From contig NZ_CP049303.1 in the NCBI RefSeq assembly GCF_019443985.1, forward strand, positions 1,798,001-1,862,000: 64,000 nucleotides of DNA, read 5' to 3'. Below, one piece after another: positions 8,723 through 16,690 of the stretch (positions are counted from its first letter, which is position 1; each line of letters begins with the position of its first letter). The notes below the pieces were generated by a model that worked only from the letters and a program-made list of their open reading frames with translations, was not told the DNA's origin and did not search any database. The translations under genes were made by a program, and so were the position numbers. Source of the stretch: Liquorilactobacillus hordei DSM 19519. GTDB lineage: Bacteria; Bacillota; Bacilli; Lactobacillales; Lactobacillaceae.

Positions 8723-9082
8723 TTATTTTGCTAATGCTTGCTTTGCTTCTTCAACAAGTGCTGTAAATGCTGCACTATCACTAATTGCAAGATCTGCTAA
8801 CATCTTACGGTTAACTTCAACTTCAGCAAGCTTCAATCCATGCATTAATTTGCTGTAGCTGATATCGTTCATACGAGCAGCTGCATTGATACGAGCTATC
8901 CATAATTTGCGAAAATTTGTCTTCGTCTTACGACGATCACGGAAAGCATACAAGTATGATTTCATAACTTGTTGCTTAGCTACCTTGAATTGGATGTGCT
9001 TTGAACCGCGGTACCCTTTTGCTAATTTAATCATTCTTTTACGACGTTGACGCGTAACTGTTCCACCTTTAACACGTGGCAT
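8723..9082 (-). CDS. rplT: 50S ribosomal protein L20
   Basis: 119 aa, starting [20 protein letters not shown] and carrying the RNA-binding [20 protein letters not shown] region. L20 is an early 50S assembly protein and, in Firmicutes, represses its own infC-rpmI-rplT operon through a leader RNA. A GGGAGG ribosome site precedes the ATG at 9082. It is separated from rpmI by 93 bases containing two stem-loops. The transcript probably ends at repeat copy A. Confidence 0.97.
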   Translation of the reverse strand: MPRVKGGTVTRQRRKRMIKLAKGYRGSKHIQFKVAKQQVMKSYLYAFRDRRKTKTNFRKLWIARINAAARMNDISYSKLMHGLKLAEVEVNRKMLADLAISDSAAFTALVEEAKQALAK

Positions 9083-9104
9083 GATAATTCCTCCCTTATA
9101 TATT

Positions 9105-9154
9105 CGAGGTGTTTATCTTTAATACACCTTCGAAACGGTCTTTTCTTCAAGACC
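9105..9154 (-). promoter_or_regulatory. Two stem-loops in the rpmI-rplT intercistronic gap
   Basis: Two hairpins lie just before the rplT ribosome site on the minus strand: GGTCTT/AAGACC (9137-9154) and CGAAGGTGT/ACACCTCG (9105-9132). Neither is followed by a T run, so they are not terminators. They could be processing sites or an L20-binding mimic; that is inference. Confidence 0.5.
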
Positions 9155-9175
9155 TCATCATCAATTTTATTTTAA

Positions 9176-9376
9176 TTAGTTCATTTGTGAAAGCATCTGC
9201 TTGATACGTTTCATATCCGAGCTAGATACCATTGATGCCTTGCGTAATTGACGACGTTGTTTCTTTGTCTTTCCGTGGAATCGATGACTTGTAAAAGCGT
9301 TTGAACGCTTTAATCCGCCATCTCCTGTACGCTTGAAACGTTTTGCTGATGCGCGATGTGTTTTTTGTTTTGGCAT
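9176..9376 (-). CDS. rpmI: 50S ribosomal protein L35
   Basis: 66 aa, basic, [20 protein letters not shown], ending [11 protein letters not shown] as in other lactobacilli. ATG at 9376 preceded by GGAGGAAG. It follows infC by 27 bases in the conserved infC-rpmI-rplT operon. Confidence 0.97.
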   Translation of the reverse strand: MPKQKTHRASAKRFKRTGDGGLKRSNAFTSHRFHGKTKKQRRQLRKASMVSSSDMKRIKQMLSQMN

Positions 9377-9403
9377 AGTACTTTCTTCCTCCTATATTAA
9401 AAC

Positions 9404-9922
9404 CTATTTTTCGGCTTTAGGTGCCAGCATCATGAACATGCTGCGTCCATCCATTTTTGCTCTCGATTCAACAGTTGCAACTTCTTCAACTGCTTTTGCA
9501 AATCGATTCAAAACATCATAACCGATTTCTTTATGAGTAATTGCGCGTCCTTTGAAACGGATTGATACTTTTACCTTATCTCCCTTACCAAGGAATTTAA
9601 GCGCATTATTCAATTTTGTATTAAAGTCGTTTGTGTCAATCGTAGGACTCAAGCGAACCTCTTTAACATTGATAACTTTTTGATTCTTTCTAGCCTCACG
9701 TTGTTTCTTTTGCAGCTCAAACCGATATTTACCATAATCCATAATTCTGGCAACAGGTGGTTTCGCCTTTGGAGCAACTAAAACGAGATCAAGACTAGAT
9801 TGTTCAGCTAGCTTCAATGCTTCTTGTTTGGTTTTAACCCCAAGTTGGGAACCATCACTGGCAATTAAGCGCAATTCACTTGCACGTATGCCTTCATTTA
9901 CCATCTTATCTACTGCTATGAT
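9404..9922 (-). CDS. infC: Translation initiation factor IF-3, probable AUC start
   Basis: IF-3 keeps 30S free of 50S and checks the start codon and initiator tRNA. The body ([20 protein letters not shown] onward) is standard. The first ATG (9904) is too far from the ribosome site: GGAGGTG is followed six bases later by ATC at 9920-9922, which gives (M)[12 protein letters not shown] and aligns with MISKDFIINEQIR of Bacillus IF-3. IF-3 rejects non-AUG starts, and infC in E. coli and Bacillus uses AUU for autoregulation. ATA at 9919 is the second choice. Product 172 aa. Confidence 0.9.
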   Translation of the reverse strand: MIAVDKMVNEGIRASELRLIASDGSQLGVKTKQEALKLAEQSSLDLVLVAPKAKPPVARIMDYGKYRFELQKKQREARKNQKVINVKEVRLSPTIDTNDFNTKLNNALKFLGKGDKVKVSIRFKGRAITHKEIGYDVLNRFAKAVEEVATVESRAKMDGRSMFMMLAPKAEK

Positions 9923-10085
9923 GCTTCACCTCCGTTTAATATCAGAGAAAATGCAGAAAAAAACCGGGTAGCTTAACCTAAGCTACCCGGACTAATCTTC
10001 ACTTCATCAATTCGAAATAAATATCATCTGCCCGTGAACTAACTGTTCGCTAGGCGAGAAGCGGGTTGCTTCTGCTTTTTCTCAA
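9923..10085 (-). promoter_or_regulatory. infC operon leader (L20-leader type) with attenuator
   Basis: The transcript from the promoter at 10093-10121 starts with GAAGCAACCCGCTTCTCGCC and further conserved-looking segments, then a perfect hairpin CCGGGTAGCTT/AAGCTACCCGG and seven T (9957-9990), then the infC ribosome site. This is the layout of the Firmicute L20 leader, where L20 promotes early termination. The assignment rests on layout and position, not a covariance search. Confidence 0.7.
9957..9990 (-). terminator. Attenuator hairpin of the infC leader
   Basis: An 11-bp perfect stem (CCGGGTAGCTT with its complement), a five-base loop, and a run of seven T on the minus strand. It ends about 20 bases before the infC ribosome site, so it must be read through for IF-3, L35 and L20 to be made. 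It would also stop transcripts arriving from thrS. Confidence 0.88.
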
Positions 10086-10092
10086 CTCTCTT

Positions 10093-10121
10093 ACTATACA
10101 TTGCTAACAAACTAAAGTCAA
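10093..10121 (-). promoter_or_regulatory. Promoter of infC-rpmI-rplT
   Basis: TTGACT, a 17-base spacer and TATAGT on the minus strand, a near-consensus sigma-A promoter. It sits immediately after the thrS stop codon at 10125, leaving no room for a thrS terminator. Confidence 0.85.
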
Positions 10122-10124
10122 GTA

Positions 10125-12062
10125 TTATTTTGTACGACTATAGCTTGCAATATCAGCTAGAATTTCATTAACAAATTTATCTTTTGAGACATTCACTGTA
10201 TTTTTTTCACTATAGCGACGAACTGCAACTTCATTTGAGGCAACTTCTTGATCACCTACAACCAAAATATAAGGAATCTTTGTAACCTGTGCCTGACGAA
10301 CTTTGTAACCCATTTTTTCATTTCTGTCATCAATTGATACACGTACATTAGCTGCTGCCAAACGATCACGCAATTCTTCACAATATTCCAAGTGCAAATC
10401 ATTTTTAACAGGAATAATCGTAACTTGTTTTGGTGATAACCATGTTGGGAATGCACCCTTATACATTTCTGTTAAGTAAGCTGTAAATCGTTCCATAGTT
10501 GAAACAATTCCGCGATGAATCATAACTGGGCGGTGCTCCTCACCATCTGCGCCAATGTAATGTAGGTCAAACTTTTCAGGTAATAAGAAATCTAATTGAA
10601 TAGTGGACAATGTCTCTTCTCCACCCAGAGCCGTCTTTGTTTGAACATCAAGTTTAGGGCCATAGAAAGCTGCTTCACCTTCTGCTTCAAAATACTCTAA
10701 TCCTAGATCGTCCATCGCAGCCTTAAGCATTTTTTGTGATTTTTCCCACATCTCATCGTCATCAAAATACTTATGTGTGTTTTTAGGATCACGATAGCTT
10801 AAGCGGAAGCGATAGTCAGTGATATCAAAATCAGCATATACCGAAACCATTAATTGTAACGTACTCTTGAATTCTGCCTCGATTTGATCAGGTGTAACAA
10901 ATGTATGACCATCATTCAATGTCATCTCGCGCACACGTGATAATCCTGTAAGTGCACCTGACTTTTCATAACGATGCATCATTCCTAATTCGGCAATTCT
11001 TAGAGGAAGATCACGGTATGAACGAATATGATGATTGTAAATTTGGATATGTGATGGACAGTTCATTGGACGTAATTCCAATAATTCGCCATCTCCCATG
11101 TCCATTGGTGGAAACATATCTTCACGATAATGATCCCAGTGACCTGATTGTTTATACAAATCTAAATTAGCAAGAATTGGAGTATAAACATGCTCATAAC
11201 CACGTGAGACTTCTTTATCAATAATATAACGTTCAATCGTTCGACGAATTGTAGCACCATTAGGCATCCAATATGGTAATCCCGCACCTGCTTTAGGATC
11301 AACGAAGAACAAATCCAAATCGTTTCCAATTACACGATGGTCACGTTCACGTGCTTCTTGTCTTCTTTGTAACTCAGCATCTAATTCCTTTTGCTTGTAG
11401 AAGGCCGTCCCGTAAACACGTTGAAGCATAGGATTACTTGAAGCTCCCTTCCAATATGCTCCAGCAACTGAAAGTAATTTAAAAATTTTAATTGAACTAA
11501 CTTTTTCTAAATAAGCACCTGCGGAAACATCTACAAAACTATTTAATTTGTGTAGAACAACTTTGCCAGAAACAGCAGCTTCTTTGACAAGTTCCATCCG
11601 ATAAGCATCACCATCTACTAATGCTAACGCTTCTTTTTCATCGACTACTATGCGTTCAACTTTTGCACCTGAATTCACGATTTCTTGCATTTTTTTCGAA
11701 ATTTTCTCAAATTCAGTTTCAGCAATCTGACCAGTTACATTATCCGTATCAATAAAGAAGCCATGCTCGCTAACACTACCTTCGCCAAACTTCATCTCTG
11801 GATATAGTTCTGACAATGATGCTCCTACCAACAAAGAAGCCGTCTGCCATAAAACTTTCAGTCCATCTTCAGAATTTTTTGTGACAATTTCAATTTCACC
11901 GTCACTCACTAAAGGCGCATTAAAATCAATTAACTCGCCATTATATCGTCCAGCGACAGCTTTTTTTGCAAGGCTCATACTAATTGATTGAGCAACCGTT
12001 GCAACCGTCGCCCCATCTTCAAATTCTTTAACAGCACCATCAGGAAACTTAACTTTAACCAT
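10125..12062 (-). CDS. thrS: Threonine-tRNA ligase
   Basis: Class II synthetase, 645 aa from the ATG at 12062 ([17 protein letters not shown]). An upstream in-frame extension lies within the T-box terminator region and is not coding. Domains: TGS (about 1-62), editing-associated SAD domain (about 165-215), catalytic core with motif 2 around [14 protein letters not shown] and motif 3 near GIVSTMERF, and an anticodon-binding domain from about 540. A T-box leader controls it. The tRNA-Thr(TGT) substrate is encoded at 46650-46725. Confidence 0.97.
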   Translation of the reverse strand: MVKVKFPDGAVKEFEDGATVATVAQSISMSLAKKAVAGRYNGELIDFNAPLVSDGEIEIVTKNSEDGLKVLWQTASLLVGASLSELYPEMKFGEGSVSEHGFFIDTDNVTGQIAETEFEKISKKMQEIVNSGAKVERIVVDEKEALALVDGDAYRMELVKEAAVSGKVVLHKLNSFVDVSAGAYLEKVSSIKIFKLLSVAGAYWKGASSNPMLQRVYGTAFYKQKELDAELQRRQEARERDHRVIGNDLDLFFVDPKAGAGLPYWMPNGATIRRTIERYIIDKEVSRGYEHVYTPILANLDLYKQSGHWDHYREDMFPPMDMGDGELLELRPMNCPSHIQIYNHHIRSYRDLPLRIAELGMMHRYEKSGALTGLSRVREMTLNDGHTFVTPDQIEAEFKSTLQLMVSVYADFDITDYRFRLSYRDPKNTHKYFDDDEMWEKSQKMLKAAMDDLGLEYFEAEGEAAFYGPKLDVQTKTALGGEETLSTIQLDFLLPEKFDLHYIGADGEEHRPVMIHRGIVSTMERFTAYLTEMYKGAFPTWLSPKQVTIIPVKNDLHLEYCEELRDRLAAANVRVSIDDRNEKMGYKVRQAQVTKIPYILVVGDQEVASNEVAVRRYSEKNTVNVSKDKFVNEILADIASYSRTK

Positions 12063-12093
12063 AATTTCATCTCTCCTTTGAATAATTAACAAA

Positions 12094-12350
12094 ATAAAAA
12101 TCCCTAGCACACTTTAAAAAAGTATGCTAGGGACGCCATTAGCGTGGTTCCACCCAAATTTAGATATCAAAAATCTCTCAAATCGTTTTTAACAGGTCCG
12201 ACCCGTTCCAATTATTAATTGGAATAATTTCTTCATAGAGGTGGTAAATTATATCATACTGAGTAGCTTGCAGTTAATGCCACTCATCCCTAATTCGTAT
12301 AACCTTTTGTCCCCTAACATTTTACTCAATCATTATTAAACCACTATTAT
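12094..12350 (-). promoter_or_regulatory. T-box riboswitch of thrS
   Basis: On the minus strand the T-box sequence GGGTGGAACCACG (12142-12155) precedes a terminator CCCTAGCATACTTT/AAGTGTGCTAGGG with a T run (12094-12132). Upstream is a long stem I region; an ACC threonine triplet in TTTACCACC near 12245 is a plausible specifier. Uncharged tRNA-Thr would pair with the antiterminator bulge and allow thrS transcription. A TATAAT near 12350 could be the -10 site; its -35 partner is weak. Confidence 0.9.
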
Positions 12351-12377
12351 AGAAATCATTCAAGACTTAATTACAAT

Positions 12378-13295
12378 TTATGAGCGACGTCTATTTCGAC
12401 CAATCATTGTATATTCTTTACTTAAAAATACGATTCTTTCCATTATTCTGCGTGCCTTAAGTGGTTCAGCTTCTCCACGATTATTGACTGTTAAGTATTG
12501 CGTCAATAGATCTTGTAATGAAAGATTTGAACTAAAGAAAGTTGGTAACTCTTCTTGCATACGATATTGTAAAATGATTCCTAAAACATCGTCTCTTAAC
12601 CAACTTGATAACTGATCGGCTCCAATATCATCTAACATCAAAATTGGCGCCTTTTTTATATTATCAATTTTTTCCATCACATTGTTCGACCCAATTGCAC
12701 TTTTAACCTCAACTGCAAAAGATGGAAAGTGAAGCATGGTTGAGCGAAAACCCTCTTCTGCCAGCCCGTTTGCAATCGCCCCCAGCAAGTAGGTCTTCCC
12801 AACACCGAAACTTCCTTGTAGATACATTCCCTTAATAAATTTCCGCGGATTAGCTGTGTACGCATCAATAAAATCTGACGCAGCCTGCGCAATTTCTTCA
12901 CGACCAGATATGTCAAAATCAGCCAATTGGGCATTTCTGATTGCCTTTGGCATATTAAGAGTCCTAACTCGCGCTCTGATCTCTGCTTTTTTCTGACTCC
13001 TTATTAACTCGTCACTGGGAACATATGCAACATCTATTAAGTGGTTACTTAAAACTAGTTGTGGTTGATATCCAGGTGCCGGAGTAACCTCACCGTTTTT
13101 AATTTGTCTTTTTATACTGACAAATTCGTAAACTTTACTAGCACTGCGCGCTAATTCTGCCTGCGTCAACTGATTTTCAGCCATGAAAGTTCTGACCTCT
13201 TCATCGGCAAAAGCTTCATCAATCAGTTCTTTATAATTTTTTATCCAATTCCTATTACGGAGTTGTTGGGCCATCTCTTCACCGACATCCTTCAT
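12378..13295 (-). CDS. dnaI: Primosomal protein DnaI (helicase loader)
   Basis: AAA+ ATPase that loads the replicative helicase DnaC onto DNA. The N-terminal DnaI domain (about 1-95) is followed by Walker A GSFGVGKTYLLGAI, Walker B ILMLDDIGAD and an arginine-rich C-terminus RIMERIVFLSKEYTMIGRNRR. The start is set at the ATG at 13295, which has GGTGG upstream; a TTG at 13319 overlaps the end of dnaB and lacks a good site. Product 305 aa. It ends the polA-dnaI run; the thrS T-box leader comes next. Confidence 0.93.
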   Translation of the reverse strand: MKDVGEEMAQQLRNRNWIKNYKELIDEAFADEEVRTFMAENQLTQAELARSASKVYEFVSIKRQIKNGEVTPAPGYQPQLVLSNHLIDVAYVPSDELIRSQKKAEIRARVRTLNMPKAIRNAQLADFDISGREEIAQAASDFIDAYTANPRKFIKGMYLQGSFGVGKTYLLGAIANGLAEEGFRSTMLHFPSFAVEVKSAIGSNNVMEKIDNIKKAPILMLDDIGADQLSSWLRDDVLGIILQYRMQEELPTFFSSNLSLQDLLTQYLTVNNRGEAEPLKARRIMERIVFLSKEYTMIGRNRRRS

Positions 13296-13311
13296 TTTCT
13301 CACCACCTTTA

Positions 13312-14685
13312 CTAGTCAATTTTTTTCTTAAATCTACTTAATCTTTTTTTCAGTTGTTCTTGTTTTTCTTTGCTCCATGTAGATTCATTTTCTGATACAT
13401 GCTCAGTTTTTGCCCATTCTGGCAATTTTTCCTTTTGCACAATCTTCTTGCCTACATAGCCTTTTGTCTGTACATACTTTGTATTTTTTTTAGGTGCATT
13501 AAAAGTCCGCACCTGAATCATTGCCTCCTCAGGTGTGCTAATCTTTTTTTGACTCCAATCAGCAATTACCGCCTCAAAAAAGGCTCGATTCAAAGTTGCC
13601 ATTCCACGATCAACTATCATGTAATGAATTAGAATATTTATTATGTCCGCTTGAAATAGATTTTTTTGGACAATCCACTCAATAACATTTCTTTCAGAAC
13701 TTGTTACAAACGAACCCTGTTCACGTTTCAATTCTTGCAAAAACTCCGCGGGTGCATAGGCCTTGCTTGCATCTAGCAGTTCTTGATCTTCGCTTTTCAT
13801 TATTTTTTGCTTTTTATTTACAGTATTCTCAGTTTTTTTATCGGTATTCGTAGCTAACACAGGTTTAGAATCCTGTTTTGAAAATTTATCATGAACCAGC
13901 TTCCAAAATAAGTCGAAGTCTACCTGATTTGTTGCGATATTTGCAGCCTCCTCCAGTAAATTCAACAACACGAGTTCATCAAGCCCATACACAGCATTTG
14001 CAGCTGTTAATCGTTGATAATTATCAAAAACTTGTTTGCTATCGATGAAGGAATGATCAATAAGCTGTTTCAAGAACTCCTCATCTAAGTTAGAACTTTG
14101 TTTTATTTTGGACTTATACATTGGTGCTTGCTTAGCATCTATCAGATTTCTACCCTCATTCAATGTTTGGGGCTGTACCGTAAAAACTTCTAAAAAATGT
14201 TTAGTGGTTTCAACGGCCTTCGTCTTATTAATTGGTGAAAAAAAGAAATACGTTTGTAGTTCTTTAAAAATTCGCTCTCCAACAGTCTCCAACAATAAGC
14301 TCCGCAACAAATCATCTGTGAAAAAATTTTCAGGTTCTTGTGGTTCTTGAATCTCATAGATTATTAATTTACCAAGTTCATCATTTTGTTCAAATGTCCT
14401 AAGCAATCCAATTGCTTCTAATTTACACCTGGCCTCATAAAAGGATTGTAACCCAATATCAAGTAAATCAAACAACTCACTATGCATCTTTCGCCTTGAG
14501 AGCTGTAAATCAGGTTGTATCATTGTACGCAAAAGGGCATACAGACTAAAACTTGCTGTCCCAATCAATGGTTGATAAAGTTTTAACACTACTTCTAGTT
14601 GGCTCTCATACAGTTTTTTCCTTGTATACACTACGAAACCATCCTTAGGTGTAAAATCTTTTTCTTCAACAACCATCTCACTCAC
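13312..14685 (-). CDS. dnaB: Replication initiation and membrane attachment protein DnaB (DnaD/DnaB fold)
   Basis: Firmicute DnaB (not the helicase), 457 aa, works with DnaD and DnaI in helicase loading at oriC and during restart. An N-terminal winged-helix part (about 1-150) is followed by a DnaB_2/DDBH2 region containing VIEWIVQKNLFQADIINILIHY near residue 345. A charged lysine-rich linker runs from about 280. The C-terminus WSKEKQEQLKKRLSRFKKK is basic. It follows nrdR by eight bases, the order seen in Bacillus. Confidence 0.92.
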   Translation of the reverse strand: MSEMVVEEKDFTPKDGFVVYTRKKLYESQLEVVLKLYQPLIGTASFSLYALLRTMIQPDLQLSRRKMHSELFDLLDIGLQSFYEARCKLEAIGLLRTFEQNDELGKLIIYEIQEPQEPENFFTDDLLRSLLLETVGERIFKELQTYFFFSPINKTKAVETTKHFLEVFTVQPQTLNEGRNLIDAKQAPMYKSKIKQSSNLDEEFLKQLIDHSFIDSKQVFDNYQRLTAANAVYGLDELVLLNLLEEAANIATNQVDFDLFWKLVHDKFSKQDSKPVLATNTDKKTENTVNKKQKIMKSEDQELLDASKAYAPAEFLQELKREQGSFVTSSERNVIEWIVQKNLFQADIINILIHYMIVDRGMATLNRAFFEAVIADWSQKKISTPEEAMIQVRTFNAPKKNTKYVQTKGYVGKKIVQKEKLPEWAKTEHVSENESTWSKEKQEQLKKRLSRFKKKID

Positions 14686-14693
14686 ACCCTTCT

Positions 14694-15188
14694 TTATTCA
14701 CTCTGCTTATCATCGTCACTTGAAAGGTTCTTTTTATCTCGTGCCATCATTTCTTGTAATTCTTTTAAGAATACTCTCATATCCTTAAACTGCCGATAAA
14801 CACTTGCAAAACGAATATACGATATTTCATCGACATCTGCCAACATTCCCATCACATATTCTCCAATTAGTTGACTAGAAACTTCACTTTCTCCAAGTGA
14901 TCTCACTTTATTTTCAACATCATCTACAATTTGTGTAATTTGGTCCATTCCAACTGGTCTCTTTTCGGCAGCTCTAATAATTCCACGCAATATTTTCTCA
15001 CGATTAAATTCATCACGCGTCCCATCTTTCTTGATTACCAAAAGCGGAGTAACCTCAATTCGTTCAAATGTCGTAAACCTAAAACCACAAGCTTCACACT
15101 CGCGACGCCGTCTAATTACATGACCATCATCTGCTGGGCGACTATCAACTACTCGTGAACCATTATGATGGCACTTGGGACATCTCAT
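14694..15188 (-). CDS. nrdR: Transcriptional repressor NrdR
   Basis: Zinc-ribbon plus ATP-cone regulator of ribonucleotide reductase genes; it senses ATP/dATP. The zinc ribbon is [10 protein letters not shown] at residues 1-10 with the second pair CEACGF near 31. The ATP-cone starts at [21 protein letters not shown] use the ATG at 15188, which has GAGGTG seven bases upstream; a GTG three codons earlier overlaps that site. Product 164 aa, normal size. Confidence 0.95.
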   Translation of the reverse strand: MRCPKCHHNGSRVVDSRPADDGHVIRRRRECEACGFRFTTFERIEVTPLLVIKKDGTRDEFNREKILRGIIRAAEKRPVGMDQITQIVDDVENKVRSLGESEVSSQLIGEYVMGMLADVDEISYIRFASVYRQFKDMRVFLKELQEMMARDKKNLSSDDDKQSE

Positions 15189-15241
15189 ATTTTTCACCTC
15201 ATCATTTTATACCTTTAGTATAATATATAATACCTCTGTAG

Positions 15242-15841
15242 TTACACTAAATTCATTGTCACTAGCCATTTTAGCACTTGCTTAAGTGTTTCTTCAACTT
15301 GTTTAGAGTTATCTATTAAAACATCAGCTAATGCACAACGTTCTTCATTTGACATTTGGCTCAAAACTCGTTGTCTTGCTTGTGTTTTGTCATATCCATC
15401 TCGTGACATCAAACGCTTTACTTGCAATTCTTGTGGTACACACACACACATGACGCTATCACAATACTTCTCATAGTTACCTTCAAAAAGTAGTGGATTA
15501 TCCAATACCAACAATCTACACTTTATCACTTTTGCTTCATCAATTAGTTCTTCAATTCGCTTGTGAATTAAGGGACTTGTAATATCAGTTAGCTGGTTTA
15601 ACATTTCTTTATTATTAAACACAAGATTACCTAATTTTTTGCGATTCAGTTCACCAGAATTCGTCAAATAGTCTTCACCAAAGATACTCACTATTTGCTT
15701 TAAACCAACACTCTTCTTCTGGACAACTTCGCGTGCGACAAGGTCCCCATCAATAATCCTTGCACCATACTTTTTTAAAAAATGACTGACTGTTGATTTG
15801 CCGGACGCAATTCCTCCAGTTAGTCCAAGAATATATGTCAC
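15242..15841 (-). CDS. coaE: Dephospho-CoA kinase
   Basis: Last step of coenzyme A synthesis. P-loop GLTGGIASGKSTVSHF at the N-terminus, DGDLVAREVV following, and lid region RLMSRDGYDKTQARQRVLSQM with VLIDNS near the end. 199 aa, normal length. It begins directly at the end of mutM (adjacent bases), as in many Firmicutes. Confidence 0.95.
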   Translation of the reverse strand: MTYILGLTGGIASGKSTVSHFLKKYGARIIDGDLVAREVVQKKSVGLKQIVSIFGEDYLTNSGELNRKKLGNLVFNNKEMLNQLTDITSPLIHKRIEELIDEAKVIKCRLLVLDNPLLFEGNYEKYCDSVMCVCVPQELQVKRLMSRDGYDKTQARQRVLSQMSNEERCALADVLIDNSKQVEETLKQVLKWLVTMNLV

Positions 15842-16669
15842 TTACTCCACCTTCTGACAATTTGGGCAATAATGCGTGCCTCGTTGAGCAACAACGATCT
15901 TTTTAATTAATGTGCCACATCTACTACAAGGTTCACCTGTTTTCCCGTAGGCGTTTAACTCAAATTGGAACTCTCCTGAGTTTTCAAATGCATTTGTATA
16001 ACTTCTAATAGTCGTTCCACCAGCTTTTACAGCTTTTGCTAGCTCAGCTATAATTGCGTTACGCAAAATGCTGATTTCCTTTTTCTCAAGATGTCTTGCT
16101 GGCGTCTCTGGATTTATCTTACTCATCCATAAAACTTCATCAGCATAAATATTTCCTAAACCCGCAACTAAAGTTTGATCAAGCAATGCAGGCTTAATCA
16201 TCTTATTTTTGTTTTTCAATTTATTTGTGAAATTTTCTAAATCAAAATCAGTTTCCGTTGGTTCTGGTCCCAACTTTTTTATACCTTTTAGGTCGTTAAC
16301 CTTGTCAGTTCTAACTAACTCCATTCGACCAAACTTGCGGACATCATTATATCTAAGCTGTTTCCCGTCGGTAAATTCAAAAATAATGTGAGTATGTTTC
16401 TCGATTTCATCCCCTGTTTGTCTCACAAAATACTTTCCTTCCATTCGCAAATGGGAAACTAATGAAGTTCCCTCGTTGAAATTAAAAATTAAATATTTCC
16501 CACGACGGCCAATTTCTTTGATTGTCAATCCTTCAACCGTTTCAATAAAAATATCGGTATCGCCATTTATAATCTTAGGGTAAAGTACCCTAACATTGCG
16601 AATTTTTTTGTTCAATACTAATTGACGCAATCCTTGGCGGACAGTTTCAACTTCTGGTAATTCAGGCAT
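15842..16669 (-). CDS. mutM: Formamidopyrimidine-DNA glycosylase
   Basis: Base-excision repair enzyme that removes 8-oxoguanine and formamidopyrimidines and nicks the strand. The catalytic N-terminus PELPEVETVRQGL (Pro2, Glu3) is intact, Lys58-type residue lies in GRRGKYLIF, and the C-terminal zinc finger reads CSRCGTLIKK..THYCPNCQ. 275 aa. It is between polA and coaE, a conserved repair/replication order. Confidence 0.96.
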   Translation of the reverse strand: MPELPEVETVRQGLRQLVLNKKIRNVRVLYPKIINGDTDIFIETVEGLTIKEIGRRGKYLIFNFNEGTSLVSHLRMEGKYFVRQTGDEIEKHTHIIFEFTDGKQLRYNDVRKFGRMELVRTDKVNDLKGIKKLGPEPTETDFDLENFTNKLKNKNKMIKPALLDQTLVAGLGNIYADEVLWMSKINPETPARHLEKKEISILRNAIIAELAKAVKAGGTTIRSYTNAFENSGEFQFELNAYGKTGEPCSRCGTLIKKIVVAQRGTHYCPNCQKVE

Positions 16670-16690
16670 CTTTATCTCCTTTTTAAACTC

